A stretch of DNA of 64,000 nucleotides from CAWCAL01 sp963695075 (GTDB lineage: Bacteria > Actinomycetota > Acidimicrobiia > Acidimicrobiales > CAWCAL01), in contig CAVOFR010000007.1 in the NCBI GenBank assembly GCA_963695075.1, positions 248,001 through 312,000 of the forward strand. The letters are read 5' to 3'. Numbering within the stretch: position 1 is the stretch's first letter; every line of letters starts with the position of its first letter. Under the pieces are notes generated by a model. It did no database searches. It saw only the letters and a program-made list of their open reading frames with translations, and had not been told where the DNA came from. The translations under genes were made by a program, and so were the position numbers. Shown piece after piece: positions 35,188 through 44,703 of this stretch.

Positions 35188-37170
35188 ATGGCCATCACCG
35201 AGGAAACCCCTCTCGAACTGGAATCCGGAGCGCCCTCCGTCACGCGCCCCATGGGTGGTTTCACGCGCCCCACGGCCTTGAAGGGATGGGGCAGCTGGTT
35301 CACCACGGTCGATCACAAGAAGATCGGCATCATGTACGGCGTCGGTGCCATCTTCTTCTTCCTGGTCGGCGGGGTCGAGGCGCTCCTGATCCGTCTGCAG
35401 CTGGCCACGCCGAACGGCACGGTGCTGTCGGCCGATGTGTACAACCAGGTGTTCACCATGCACGGCGTCACCATGGTGTTCTTCTTCGTCATGCCGCTGG
35501 CCGCGGCCTTCATGAACTACATGATGCCGCTGCAGATCGGCGCGGCCGATGTGGCGTTCCCTCGTCTGAATGCATTCGGCTTCTGGGCTTGGCTCGGTGG
35601 GGCGATCTTCCTCAACAGCTCGTGGTTCTTCGGCGGCGGCGCCGATGGCGGCTGGTTCGCCTACGCCCCGAACACCTCGGTGGTCTACTCACCGGGTCAC
35701 GGCATCGACTTCTTCGTTCTCGGTCTGCTGCTCGCCGGTGTCGCCTCCACGGTGTCCGCGATCAACTTGATCGTGACCGTCATCAACATGCGTACCGAGG
35801 GCATGACGATGATGAAGATGCCCATCTTCGCCTGGATGACTCTGATCACGCAGTTCCTGCTCGCCTTCTCGCTGCCCGTCATCACGATCGCCCTGTTCCT
35901 GTTGATGTTCGACCGGCTCTTCGGCGCCAACTTCTTCAACGTCGAGCAGGGCGCCGACCCGTTGCTGTGGCAGCACCTGTTCTGGATCTTCGGGCATCCG
36001 GAGGTGTACATCATCGTCCTGCCCAGCTTCGGCATCCTCTCCGAGGTCATCCCGACCTTCGCACGCAAGCCGATCTTCGGGTACCCCTTCATGGTGTTCT
36101 CGGGGGTGGCCATCGCCTTCCTCGGCTTCGGCGTGTGGGCCCACCACATGTTCGCTTCCGGTATGGGCCCGGTGTCGGTCGCCGCTTTCGCGGCCGCGAC
36201 GATGTTCATCGCGGTGCCCACCGGGGTCAAGGTGCTCAACTGGCTGGCCACGTTGTGGGGCGGCAACATCAAGTACACGGTGGCGATGATGTTCGCCATA
36301 GCGACGGTGGCGATGTTCACCATCGGCGGACTGACCGGCGTCACGCACTCGATCGCCCCGTCCGACACCCAGCAGACCGACTCGTACTACATCGTGGGTC
36401 ACTTCCACTACACCATCTTCGGTGGGGGCACCCTGGGATTGTTCACCGGCTTGTACTACTGGTGGCCGAAGATATTCGGCCACATGCTGAGCGAGCGGCT
36501 CGGCAAGGTCGGCTTCTGGTTCACCCTCATCGGGTTCAACATGACGTTCATCCCGATGCACATCGTCGGCCTGCAGGGCATGCCCCGCCGGTACCACATC
36601 TACGATGATGGCCTGGGCTTCGATTTCTGGAACATGGTCTCCACCATCGGCGCCTTCACGCTGGCTGTCGGCGTCGGCATCTTCCTCGTCAACGCCGTGG
36701 TGAGCCGCAAGAACTGGAAGGCTGCCGGTCGGCCCGATGTCGGTCCCGACCCGTGGGATGCGCGCAGTCTCGAGTGGATGGTCCAGTCGCCGCCACCGGT
36801 CCACAACTTCGACGAGCCTGTCGTGGTCGAGCACCTGGACGAATTCTGGACGCGGAAGTACACCTCGGACGGGGCCGGCGGGATCCTGCACGTCGCCACG
36901 GGAGACGAGATCGCCCAGCCCGGCGTACCGCCGCCGAATCTGCACCTGCCCTCGCCGTCCTACTTCCCGATCATCATGGCTCTCGGGGTCTTCATCGTGG
37001 CCTACGGGCTCATCTACACCCTGTGGCTGTGCCTGTTCGGTGCGTTGTTCGTCCTGGCCGGTATGTACGGGTGGGTGCTCGAACCCTCGGTTGACGACGA
37101 AGACCGGCATGCCGACGGTGGCCCCCCTGAGCTCGAGCCCGAATCGGTCGGCGTGGGAGGGGATTCCTGA
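35188..37170 (+). CDS. coxA: cytochrome c oxidase subunit I (catalytic)
   Basis: A 660-residue heme-copper oxidase subunit I, A-type. All ligands are present: H92 in FTMHGVTM, the CuB His-Tyr in GHPEVY (H270, Y274), H319-H320 in WAHHMF, and H405/H407 in GHFHYTIFGG. The C-terminus extends past helix XII with PSPSYFPIIM and two extra hydrophobic stretches ending in GWVLEP, an addition seen in some actinobacterial and other subunit I proteins. It is the working partner of coxB and coxC. Confidence 0.95.
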   Translation: MAITEETPLELESGAPSVTRPMGGFTRPTALKGWGSWFTTVDHKKIGIMYGVGAIFFFLVGGVEALLIRLQLATPNGTVLSADVYNQVFTMHGVTMVFFFVMPLAAAFMNYMMPLQIGAADVAFPRLNAFGFWAWLGGAIFLNSSWFFGGGADGGWFAYAPNTSVVYSPGHGIDFFVLGLLLAGVASTVSAINLIVTVINMRTEGMTMMKMPIFAWMTLITQFLLAFSLPVITIALFLLMFDRLFGANFFNVEQGADPLLWQHLFWIFGHPEVYIIVLPSFGILSEVIPTFARKPIFGYPFMVFSGVAIAFLGFGVWAHHMFASGMGPVSVAAFAAATMFIAVPTGVKVLNWLATLWGGNIKYTVAMMFAIATVAMFTIGGLTGVTHSIAPSDTQQTDSYYIVGHFHYTIFGGGTLGLFTGLYYWWPKIFGHMLSERLGKVGFWFTLIGFNMTFIPMHIVGLQGMPRRYHIYDDGLGFDFWNMVSTIGAFTLAVGVGIFLVNAVVSRKNWKAAGRPDVGPDPWDARSLEWMVQSPPPVHNFDEPVVVEHLDEFWTRKYTSDGAGGILHVATGDEIAQPGVPPPNLHLPSPSYFPIIMALGVFIVAYGLIYTLWLCLFGALFVLAGMYGWVLEPSVDDEDRHADGGPPELEPESVGVGGDS

Positions 37171-37784
37171 TGACTGCGACCGCGGTTGACCCTCCCGCCG
37201 TAGCCGACGAACACGACCCGCACGCGACGGCGACCGGGATCTCCAACACCAAGCTGGCGATGTGGATGTTCCTGGCGTCGGACTGCCTGCTGTTCGGGGC
37301 GCTCATCTCAACCTACCTGCTCTACAAGAACCGATCGGTCGACGGGCTGAAACCGTCGGACCTCTTCGACATCCCGTTCACTTCGGTGAGCTCGTTCGTG
37401 TTGTTGATGAGTTCGATGACGATGGTGTTGGCCCTGTCCGCCCTCAGCCGGGGGGACCTCCAGCGCAACCGGCTGTGGTTGTTCACCACCGCTCTCCTGG
37501 GTACGGTCTTCATAGGTGGCCAGGTCTACGAGTTCACGGTCTTCTACAACGAGGGACTCGGCTACACGACCAACATCTTCGGGTCGGCGTTCTACACCCT
37601 GACCGGCTTCCACGGGGTCCACGTCACCTTCGGCATCATCATGCTGTTGTCGGCCTTCGTGGCGTCGCTGAACGGTCGGTTGAGCAAGGACCGGGCCGAG
37701 ACCGTCGAGATCATCGGCCTCTACTGGCACTTCGTCGACATCGTCTGGATTCTCATCTTCACCGTCGTCTACCTCATCCCGTGA
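37170..37784 (+). CDS. coxC: cytochrome c oxidase subunit III
   Basis: A 204-residue, five-helix subunit III starting in the coxA stop (TGATG). It shows NTKLAMWMFLASDCLLFGALIS, GSAFYTLTGFHGVHVTFG and GLYWHFVDIVWILIFTVVYL, the normal subunit III motifs that the paralogue at 32365 lacks. Confidence 0.93.
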   Translation: MTATAVDPPAVADEHDPHATATGISNTKLAMWMFLASDCLLFGALISTYLLYKNRSVDGLKPSDLFDIPFTSVSSFVLLMSSMTMVLALSALSRGDLQRNRLWLFTTALLGTVFIGGQVYEFTVFYNEGLGYTTNIFGSAFYTLTGFHGVHVTFGIIMLLSAFVASLNGRLSKDRAETVEIIGLYWHFVDIVWILIFTVVYLIP

Positions 37785-37785
37785 C

Positions 37786-38184
37786 ATGACCACAACCGAC
37801 ACCAGCTCCACCCACGACGACACCGGTCACCCGACCGATGGGGTCTACGTCAAGATCGCGCTCATCCTCGGTGTGCTCACCGCGATCGAGGTGTCGACCT
37901 ACTTCCTCGATAGCGGCGTGGTCGGGCTCGATCGTGAGTTCCTGGTCCCGCTCATTCTGGTGATCATGGTCATCAAATTCGCCATCGTCGCGCTCTACTT
38001 CATGCACCTGAAGTACGACGATCCGCTGCTGTCGCGGATCTTCCTGGCGGGTATCGGGATCGCGTTGGCGGTGTTCATCGTCACGTTGGGGTCGATGCGG
38101 TTCTGGGACGACTCGGGCCTGCCGGAGGACTACCCCCAGAACCTCCGGCTGGTCGACCCCGGACTCGCTCCCGAAGACGGCTGA
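37786..38184 (+). CDS. cytochrome c oxidase subunit IV family protein
   Basis: A 132-residue, three-helix protein with IEVSTYFLDSG, VIKFAIVALYFMHLKYDDPL (the VALYFMHLK motif of the bacterial subunit IV/COX4_pro family) and a final helix before an acidic tail. It follows coxC by one base and completes the four-subunit oxidase. Confidence 0.88.
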   Translation: MTTTDTSSTHDDTGHPTDGVYVKIALILGVLTAIEVSTYFLDSGVVGLDREFLVPLILVIMVIKFAIVALYFMHLKYDDPLLSRIFLAGIGIALAVFIVTLGSMRFWDDSGLPEDYPQNLRLVDPGLAPEDG

Positions 38185-38212
38185 TGCTGCCCCCCGGTCC
38201 GGGTGGTAAGAC

Positions 38213-39064
38213 ATGAACGTCGAGGTCACCAGCTGGCAGCCACACGTCGAGGTGTGGTTCCTGGTGCTGGGAATCATCGCGCTCGGGTTCGCGGTCCAAC
38301 GCGTCATCGGCCCGAAGGTCACCCCCGCGGGCGAGTCGCCCACGACTCGCTCCCAGAGGGGCTGGTTCTGGGCCGCCGTCGTGTTGATCTGGCTGGCCTC
38401 GGACTGGCCCATGCACGACGTCAGCGAGGAACAGCTGTACATGGTCCACATGGTGCAGCACATGTTGTTCACGCTGATCATCCCGCCCATGTTCCTTCTG
38501 GCCGTTCCCGAGTGGTTGGCCCGCCTTCTGGTCGAGGAGGACGGGCACACCCGCAGGCTTGTGACATGGCTCACCCGCCCGCTGGTGGCGGGGCTGCAGT
38601 TCGCCGTGCTCGGTCTGCTCATCCACTGGAGCGGAGTGGTCAACTACTCACTCGAGTCCGGACCCTTTCACTACGGCCTGCACACCCTCATCTTCGGGTC
38701 GGCGCTCGTGTTCTGGGTCCCGGTGTGCGGCCCGCTGGCCGAGCTTCGCATGTCGGGCCCGGGACAGATGGTGTACCTGTTCATCGCCTCGCTCGCCCCG
38801 GCTATTCCCGGCGCCTGGCTGGCCATCGCCGAGGGTGTGGTCTATTCGGGTTACGACATCCCCGAGCGGCTCTGGGGTGTCAGCGTGACCACCGACCAGC
38901 AGGTGGCCGGCCTCATCATGAAGCTCGGCGGCACGTTCTACATCTGGGGCCTCATCACCGTCCTGTTCTTTCGTTGGACGGCGTCGAGTGGCGACCTCGA
39001 TCCCAGCCCTCGCCACATCCGATCCGAAGGTCGATCCGAAGCGCCTACTGGCGGGGTCCCTTAG
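38213..39064 (+). CDS. ctaG: cytochrome c oxidase assembly protein, caa3_CtaG family
   Basis: A 283-residue protein with seven or so helices of the Caa3_CtaG family, needed for assembly of caa3-type oxidase in Bacillus. Conserved marks are SDWPMHDVSEEQLYMVHMVQHMLFTLIIPP, with its His pattern, and LAPAIPGAWLA. It ends the oxidase locus and meets the ABC permease gene tail to tail with a 4-nt overlap. Confidence 0.9.
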   Translation: MNVEVTSWQPHVEVWFLVLGIIALGFAVQRVIGPKVTPAGESPTTRSQRGWFWAAVVLIWLASDWPMHDVSEEQLYMVHMVQHMLFTLIIPPMFLLAVPEWLARLLVEEDGHTRRLVTWLTRPLVAGLQFAVLGLLIHWSGVVNYSLESGPFHYGLHTLIFGSALVFWVPVCGPLAELRMSGPGQMVYLFIASLAPAIPGAWLAIAEGVVYSGYDIPERLWGVSVTTDQQVAGLIMKLGGTFYIWGLITVLFFRWTASSGDLDPSPRHIRSEGRSEAPTGGVP

Positions 39065-39786
39065 TCCCAGCGGAAGAAGCGGACGGCGGCCAGCGGAGCC
39101 AGTAGAGCCCACGCGGCGAGGACGACCCAGGACTTCGTCGGTGCTGTCAACCCGTCGGTCAGACACCAGCGCGCCGTCTCGCTGAGTGCGGCGGCGGGGA
39201 GAAGCTCGGCCACCGCGCGCGCTCCCGTGGGCAGTTCATCGAGGCTGAAGGCCATACCTCCGAAGGCCAGCAACACCAGATAGACGGCGTTGGCGGCCGC
39301 CAGGGTCACGGTGCCCCGGAGCGTTCCGGCGAGGAGCAACCCGATACCGCCGAAAGCCGCGGTGCCCAGGAAGAACGCGATCGGCGCCAGCCAGGGCTGG
39401 CCGCCCGGGTTCCATCCCAGCAGTAGTCCAACGACGGCGAGCAGGATCAACTGCACGACCTCGACCACGGCTACGGCGGCAATCTTGCCGGCGACCAGAC
39501 CGCTCCGCCCGAGTGGGGTGGCCCCCAACCGTTTCAGCACTCCGAACTGCCGGTCGAACCCGGTGGAGATTCCCAGACTGACCAGCGCCGATGACATCAC
39601 GGCCAATGCCATGGTGGACGGGGTGAGGAAGTCCACTGGCTCACCCTCGCCCGTCGGCATGACGTCGACCAGCGAGAAGAAGACGAGGATGCCGAGCGGG
39701 ATCGCCAGGCTGACCAGGAGCTGCTCGCCCTGGCGGGACGTCAGGCGCAGCTCCGTTCTCGCGAGAGCCAGCCACCGCGGGGTCAT
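39061..39786 (-). CDS. ABC-2 type transporter permease
   Basis: A 241-residue membrane protein with six predicted segments in the ABC-2 export pattern: TELRLTSRQGEQLLVSLAIPL at the start and FDRQFGVLKRLGATPLGRSG, the typical cytoplasmic coupling loop. The ATG at 39786 overlaps the stop of the ATPase gene. Drug or lipid export is usual for the class; the position behind the cox locus hints at, but does not prove, a respiratory link. Confidence 0.88.
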   Translation of the reverse strand: MTPRWLALARTELRLTSRQGEQLLVSLAIPLGILVFFSLVDVMPTGEGEPVDFLTPSTMALAVMSSALVSLGISTGFDRQFGVLKRLGATPLGRSGLVAGKIAAVAVVEVVQLILLAVVGLLLGWNPGGQPWLAPIAFFLGTAAFGGIGLLLAGTLRGTVTLAAANAVYLVLLAFGGMAFSLDELPTGARAVAELLPAAALSETARWCLTDGLTAPTKSWVVLAAWALLAPLAAVRFFRWD

Positions 39787-40763
39787 CGTCGTTCGCCGCG
39801 TCGTCGTCCGGGGCGCCGCGAGCCGACCCGACCCGCCCGCTGCTCCTCGGGCATGGCGACCGTGGACTCGGATGTGAGCCGGTCGAAGACGTCCTCGAGC
39901 GTCTGTCGACCGGCCTGGAGGTCGGCCAACGAGACGTTGCGGACGGCGAGCCACTGGGTCACGGCGGCGACGTTGGTCGGATCGGGTGCCATCGCCACCC
40001 GGTATTCGCCCGGGCTCCGCTCGACGACCGGGGCGCCGAGCGTCAGCGATGCGTCGGCGACGTCGAGACCCGGTGCTGCGCCGAACCGGATCTCCTCACC
40101 GGTGATGTCCCGGCGGAGGGCATCGGGCGTGTCGTGGGCGACGATGCGTCCGTGATCGAGGATCACGACCTCGTCGGCGAGTCGTTCGGCGTCCGTGAGA
40201 TCGTGGGTGGTGACCAGGACGCAGGCACCACGGGTGCGCAACTCGTTGATGATCTCGTGGATCAATCTGCGCCCGGCGGTGTCGACTCCGGCGGTGGGTT
40301 CGTCGAGGAAGACCACGTCGGGCTGGCCGATCAGGGCGAGCGCCAGGGACAGCCGTCGCTGTTCGCCTCCGGAGAGGTTTCGCCAGGTCGTGCGGACACT
40401 GTCTTCCAACCCGACCCGGCGGAGGAGCTCATCCGGGTCGAGGGGGTCATCGGCGAGCGCGGCGTACAGCTCGAGTACCTCGAGCGGTCTGATTCCGGTC
40501 TGGATCCCCCCGTTCTGGAGCATGACCCCGATCCGGCCCACCATCCGGGCGTGGTCGCGATAGGGGTCGAGGTCGAGGACTTCGACCGTTCCGGCGTCTG
40601 GTCGGCGGTAGCCCTCGAGCGTCTCTATCAGCGTCGTCTTCCCCGCACCATTGGGACCGAGCAAGGCAACCGTGGTCCCGGCGTCCACTGTGAGGTCGAC
40701 ACCGTCGACCGCGACGAGGCTGCCGTGGCGCACGGTGACATCGTGGATCTCTATGGCCGGCAC
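39783..40763 (-). CDS. ABC transporter ATP-binding protein
   Basis: A 326-residue ATPase with Walker A LGPNGAGKTT, signature LSGGEQRR, Walker B VVFLDEPTAGVD and the switch His in VTTHD. After the ~220-residue domain come ~100 residues that end in an Arg-rich tail (RRPGRRRGERR). It pairs with the permease by a 4-nt overlap. GTG start, with TAGCGT 8 nt upstream and no ribosome site. It is divergent from serS. Confidence 0.92.
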   Translation of the reverse strand: MPAIEIHDVTVRHGSLVAVDGVDLTVDAGTTVALLGPNGAGKTTLIETLEGYRRPDAGTVEVLDLDPYRDHARMVGRIGVMLQNGGIQTGIRPLEVLELYAALADDPLDPDELLRRVGLEDSVRTTWRNLSGGEQRRLSLALALIGQPDVVFLDEPTAGVDTAGRRLIHEIINELRTRGACVLVTTHDLTDAERLADEVVILDHGRIVAHDTPDALRRDITGEEIRFGAAPGLDVADASLTLGAPVVERSPGEYRVAMAPDPTNVAAVTQWLAVRNVSLADLQAGRQTLEDVFDRLTSESTVAMPEEQRAGRVGSRRPGRRRGERR

Positions 40764-40813
40764 GATCGGCGACGCTACCGGCGCAAATGGGCGGCCAGCG
40801 AGGCGGGCGACGC

Positions 40814-40819
40814 TACGGT
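40814..40819 (+). promoter_or_regulatory. candidate -10 box of leaderless serS transcript
   Basis: TACGGT ends 6 nt before the serS ATG at 40826. In the same 62-bp region the divergent ABC gene has TAGCGT (revcomp at 40772-40777) 8 nt before its GTG, so both genes appear to start without a leader. Confidence 0.5.
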
Positions 40820-40825
40820 CGACGG

Positions 40826-42106
40826 ATGCTCGACATGCGCGCCATTCGCACCGATCCCGATGCCGTTCGACGAGGCCTGGCCCGACGGGGCGACGACGGG
40901 GGCGTCATCGACGGACTCCTCGAGATCGACGCTGCCCGACGTGAGATCGCCACGGAGCGGGACGAGCTGCGTAGCCAGGTCAAGACGCTTTCGCGAGAGG
41001 TGGGGCAGTTGCGCCGCGACAGCCGAGACGACGAGGCCCGGGCCAAGCAGGACCAGAGTCGTGCCCTCGGGGAGGAGGAGAAGGCGAAGGCTGCTCGAGA
41101 GGCCGAGCTGGCCGAGGAGATCCGATCGACCCTCCTGACGATTCCCAACATTCCGGCGGCCGACTGTCCCGACGGGTCCGATGAGGCAGACAACGTCGAG
41201 CTGCGCATCTCGGGCTTCGATCCGGACGGCTACGGCGGTCACCAGCGCGTGCCGCACTGGGACATCGGTGCCGAGCTGGGGCTGCTCGATCTCGAGAGGG
41301 GAGCAAAGGTCTCGGGCTCGATGTTCGTCATGTACCGAGGAATGGGCGCGGCCCTGGTGCGGGCGCTGTGCCAGCTCGCGCTCGATCGGAATCGTGACCT
41401 CTACGAAGAGGTGCGTCCCCCGACCCTGGTGCTCACCGACACGATGGTCAGCACCGGTCATCTACCGAAATTCATCGACGAGGCATACCACGTCGAGCGA
41501 GACGACCTGTGGGCCATCCCGACCGCCGAGGTGCCGCTGACCTCGCTGGCCCGGGACGAGATCCTCGACGAAGCTCAGCTGCCGATGCGGTTCATGGCGC
41601 ACACGTCGTGCTTTCGGCGCGAGGCAGGGGCGGCCGGACGCGACACCCGCGGCCTGCTTCGGGTGCACGAGTTCGACAAGGTCGAGCTGTTGGCGTACGC
41701 AGCTCCGGCCGACGCTGCCGCTCAACATCACGAGATCATGGCGCGGGCGGAATCGCTGATCGGTGATCTGGGACTCGCCTACCGGGTCCTGGATCTGTGC
41801 AGTGGAGATCTGGGAGCCTCAGCGGCGCGCACCTGGGACATCGAGGTGTACGCCCCAGGAGTGGATCAGTGGCTCGAGGTGTCGTCGGTGTCGTGGTTCA
41901 CCGACTACCAGGCCCGTCGGGCCAACCTCAGGTACCGCCCCCAGGGTGGAAAGCCCACGTTCGTGCACACCTTCAACGGTTCGGCGTTGGCGGTTCCTCG
42001 TGTGTGGGCGGCACTGGTGGAGGTCGGTCGGCAGGAGGACGGCTCGGTGAGGATCCCGGAGATCCTCCGACCGTACCTGGGTGGAGCGGACCACATCCCC
42101 GCTTGA
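40826..42106 (+). CDS. serS: seryl-tRNA synthetase
   Basis: A 426-residue class II synthetase. Residues ~25-105 form the antiparallel coiled coil that binds the tRNA long arm. Motif 2 is TSCFRREAGAAGRDTRGLLRVHEF in position; motif 3 covers NGSALAVPRVWAALVE. PTAEVPLTSL binds serine. Start MLDMRAIRTDP matches the family. It is followed by a 28-bp tandem repeat. Confidence 0.95.
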   Translation: MLDMRAIRTDPDAVRRGLARRGDDGGVIDGLLEIDAARREIATERDELRSQVKTLSREVGQLRRDSRDDEARAKQDQSRALGEEEKAKAAREAELAEEIRSTLLTIPNIPAADCPDGSDEADNVELRISGFDPDGYGGHQRVPHWDIGAELGLLDLERGAKVSGSMFVMYRGMGAALVRALCQLALDRNRDLYEEVRPPTLVLTDTMVSTGHLPKFIDEAYHVERDDLWAIPTAEVPLTSLARDEILDEAQLPMRFMAHTSCFRREAGAAGRDTRGLLRVHEFDKVELLAYAAPADAAAQHHEIMARAESLIGDLGLAYRVLDLCSGDLGASAARTWDIEVYAPGVDQWLEVSSVSWFTDYQARRANLRYRPQGGKPTFVHTFNGSALAVPRVWAALVEVGRQEDGSVRIPEILRPYLGGADHIPA

Positions 42107-42111
42107 ATCCC

Positions 42112-42165
42112 CGTGGCCGGGGAACGCAGAGGCGGCCTGCGTGGCCGGGGAACGCAGAGGCGGCC
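42112..42165 (+). repeat. 28-bp-period tandem duplication between serS and pdxH
   Basis: The 26-bp sequence beginning CGTGGCCGGGGAACGCAG occurs at 42112-42137 and again, identically, at 42140-42165. Nothing else recognisable lies in the 70-bp gap. Confidence 0.85.
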
Positions 42166-42176
42166 CAGAATGACGT

Positions 42177-42815
42177 ATGGACCTGACACGGCTCCGAATC
42201 GAATACGAGTCGATCGGTCTCAGCCGGTCTGACCTGGCCCCGACCTGGCACGAGCAACTCCAACGGTGGATCGAAGCCGCGATCGAGGCCGAGCTCGTAG
42301 AGCCCCACGGCATGGTGCTGGCCACCGCGGACAGTGACGGTGTCGTCGGATCTCGGGTGGTCCTACTGCGGGAACTGTCCGATCGAGGTCTCGTCTGGTT
42401 CACGAACTACGAGAGCGACAAGGCCACAGCCCTGGCGACGAACCCGCAGGCCTCGATCACCTTCCCGTGGCTGGGATTGCTGCGACAGGTCAACGCGGCC
42501 GGTCTCGTCGAACCGGTCACCGCGGCCGAATCCGACAACTATTTCGCCTCCCGGCCCCGGGAGAGCCAGATCGGAGCGTGGACCTCACAACAGAGCCGGA
42601 CGCTCGCCGACCGGGCCAGGCTCGATGACGACTTCGCCGCGCAGGAACGGCGATTCGAAGGCGTCGAGGTCCCCCGTCCGGAGTACTGGGGCGGCTATCG
42701 GATGGTACCCACCTCGGTGGAGTTCTGGCAGGGCCGCGGCAGGCGGCTCCACGACCGACTGCGCTTCCAGCCCGCCGATACCGGTGGCTGGGAGGTCGTA
42801 CGCCTCTGGCCATGA
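42177..42815 (+). CDS. pdxH: pyridoxine/pyridoxamine 5'-phosphate oxidase
   Basis: A 212-residue FMN enzyme making pyridoxal phosphate. It has SRVVLLRELSDRGLVWFTNYES (FMN phosphate site), FPWLGLLRQVNAAGLVEPV and the closing W-Q-GRGRRLHDRLRF motif. Length is standard. It is followed by a convergent membrane protein gene. Confidence 0.94.
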   Translation: MDLTRLRIEYESIGLSRSDLAPTWHEQLQRWIEAAIEAELVEPHGMVLATADSDGVVGSRVVLLRELSDRGLVWFTNYESDKATALATNPQASITFPWLGLLRQVNAAGLVEPVTAAESDNYFASRPRESQIGAWTSQQSRTLADRARLDDDFAAQERRFEGVEVPRPEYWGGYRMVPTSVEFWQGRGRRLHDRLRFQPADTGGWEVVRLWP

Positions 42816-42845
42816 GCGATCCGCACCCGGGCGGCTGGTGAGGCG

Positions 42846-44177
42846 TCAGGCATGTGACAACGCGTGCTGCTTAGCCTGGTCGAACTCCTCGTCGGTGAGC
42901 ACGCCGTCCTGATGCAGCCGGTGAAGCCGCTCCACCTCGTCGACACCCTTCTTCGCGCCCGACCCGGACCGAAGCGAGAGGAGGCGCTGGCGGAGGTTCT
43001 CCCACGACTCGGAGAGGGAGGCGTCGGGGTGTTCCTCGGCCACCTGTCGGCGCAGCATCTCGACCCCGGTCACGAACAGCCCGATGGTCACCAGCGCCGG
43101 GATCCATCGATCCGCGGCGGTGCCCGGTACCAGGTAGGTCAAGATCAGGAAGACGACGGCGGCAGAGGACCACACGGCGAGCGGACCGGCGTTCAATACC
43201 GGGGCGATGGCCTTACGGCAGCGCAGCGCCACGCGCGACGGTCCGGACAACGCGGCGTAGAACGCGATGAGCAGGCCCATGGCCAGGCCGGTCATGGCGA
43301 TGTCGCGGAGCAGTGCGGTTCCGACCGCCGTCGCCCGTCCGACCGTTTCACCCGAATTGGGAGCATCGGCGAACGCATCGATCAGGAGACTGATGCTGAT
43401 CCGCTGTAGGACCAGCACCACGAGGCCGCTCAGGGCGACGGCGATGCCCACGTTGCGTAGGGTCTCTCGCCGGCGATCCTTTGCGGCGTAGACCGCTCCC
43501 GCATAGAGCCCCACGACGAGAACGAACAGGAACACGCTCAGGAACTCGATGACGGCGACCGCTCGCTGGGCCGCGGCGAGCTGATCGGACTGGGCGATCA
43601 CGATCTGTCCGGCGTCCTGGGGGATCTTGTCCAGGAGGTCGCTCGAGAGCCCCAGTTGCTCCCCGAGCTTTCGCACGAGCTCTCCGAGATCGAGAGTGAC
43701 CGTGCCATCGGCTGTCGAGATGCTGTCGCCGACCTCGTCTTTCAAAATGGCCACGAGAGCGGCGTGTGCGGTCCGGTTGACCTCCGACCACGTCGCGCGG
43801 GCAGCCGAGGTGTTGAGAAGGCTGTCGACCCCGTCGGTCGCCGGCCCGCGGAGGGCGGCGGAGACCGGACCGGCGAGACCCTTCCAGTCCTCCGGCAGCT
43901 TCTCCTCGAGCTCGGCCGAGACGTCGACGCTGTCGTAGAGCTCGTCGACCAGAAAAGCCGACAGTGCGGCGCGGATCTCGTCGTCCTCGAGCAGTTCGTC
44001 GCTGACCGCTACCCACTCGTCGGTGTCGAGGAGTTGACGTTGGACCCACACGTTCAGCGCCGAGGCGATGGCGATGAGCGAGGCCACGACGATCAGACCC
44101 CACACCAGCCATGCGTGCGACGCCGGGCGTTCCTCTGGTTCGTCGGTCCGGTCGTTGGTGGTTTCGGTGTCGGTCAC
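42846..44177 (-). CDS. membrane protein with C-terminal SHOCT domain
   Basis: A 443-residue protein: one membrane helix near residue 30, a ~150-residue external region, then four helices, and at the end a cytoplasmic SHOCT motif (VDEVERLHRLHQDGVLTDEEFDQ). The external part carries ADEWVAVSDELLEDD-like helices rich in Asp and Glu. SHOCT is a short oligomerisation-type module. No function can be assigned. Confidence 0.8.
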   Translation of the reverse strand: MTDTETTNDRTDEPEERPASHAWLVWGLIVVASLIAIASALNVWVQRQLLDTDEWVAVSDELLEDDEIRAALSAFLVDELYDSVDVSAELEEKLPEDWKGLAGPVSAALRGPATDGVDSLLNTSAARATWSEVNRTAHAALVAILKDEVGDSISTADGTVTLDLGELVRKLGEQLGLSSDLLDKIPQDAGQIVIAQSDQLAAAQRAVAVIEFLSVFLFVLVVGLYAGAVYAAKDRRRETLRNVGIAVALSGLVVLVLQRISISLLIDAFADAPNSGETVGRATAVGTALLRDIAMTGLAMGLLIAFYAALSGPSRVALRCRKAIAPVLNAGPLAVWSSAAVVFLILTYLVPGTAADRWIPALVTIGLFVTGVEMLRRQVAEEHPDASLSESWENLRQRLLSLRSGSGAKKGVDEVERLHRLHQDGVLTDEEFDQAKQHALSHA

Positions 44178-44231
44178 ATCGACAGACTAGTTATCCATCC
44201 CGGATTGGCAACCCGCCGAGCTGGCGGACCC

Positions 44232-44516
44232 TTACCGACGCCGGTTGCTCTTGGCCTCGGCCCTCTTGCTCTTGTCGAACAGCTGCCAGACGACGGTCAC
44301 GGCCAGCGCGCCGAGGAGCGACCCGATGATGCCGCTGGACTCGATGGCCAGGCCGTCGCCGGCCAGCAGGCTGAACACGAGACCGCCGATGAAGGAGCCA
44401 CCGAGTCCGGCCCCCAGGGCCATGCCCCAGTCGAGGCCACGCCCCGACCGGCCCAGAATCAACTGAGCGATGGCTCCGATGCCCATTCCGAAAACGAGGA
44501 CTGCGATGATCAACAC
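44232..44516 (-). CDS. GlsB/YeaQ/YmgE family stress membrane protein
   Basis: A 94-residue protein with three glycine-rich helices and a basic tail (DKSKRAEAKSNRRR). The start GMGIGAIAQLILGR and GAGLGGSFIGG follow the transglycosylase-associated (GlsB/YeaQ) family, small envelope proteins induced by stress. Alone between two membrane genes; 44517-44703 upstream shows no gene I can support. Confidence 0.85.
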   Translation of the reverse strand: MLIIAVLVFGMGIGAIAQLILGRSGRGLDWGMALGAGLGGSFIGGLVFSLLAGDGLAIESSGIIGSLLGALAVTVVWQLFDKSKRAEAKSNRRR

Positions 44517-44703
44517 GACAGCACCATACCGGGCCTCGACGGGTGGGTCCGACCCGCATGGGTGTGCCTGGTTATCGGGCGACGGCTCTCGGGCCGACTG
44601 CTCGAGGCGCTCTACCTGTCGGCCGACGGCCGTTGCCTCGGTGTATGGGCAAGGTTCCTCAGCTCCCCGGGGATGCGGGCGAGCTCGGCCAGCATCTCCT
44701 ACT

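Noticed and set aside
33187..35463. 758-codon minus frame opposite the oxidase genes
   Set aside because: Shadow of the unknown membrane gene and coxB; no recognisable domain.
35689..37110. 473-codon minus frame opposite coxA
   Set aside because: Shadow frame rich in His/Gln/Asp, typical of antisense to membrane genes.
44517..44703. Plus-strand frame resembling a protein end in the GlsB-CcdA gap
   Set aside because: No start signal, no family, and it continues only as a ccdA shadow.
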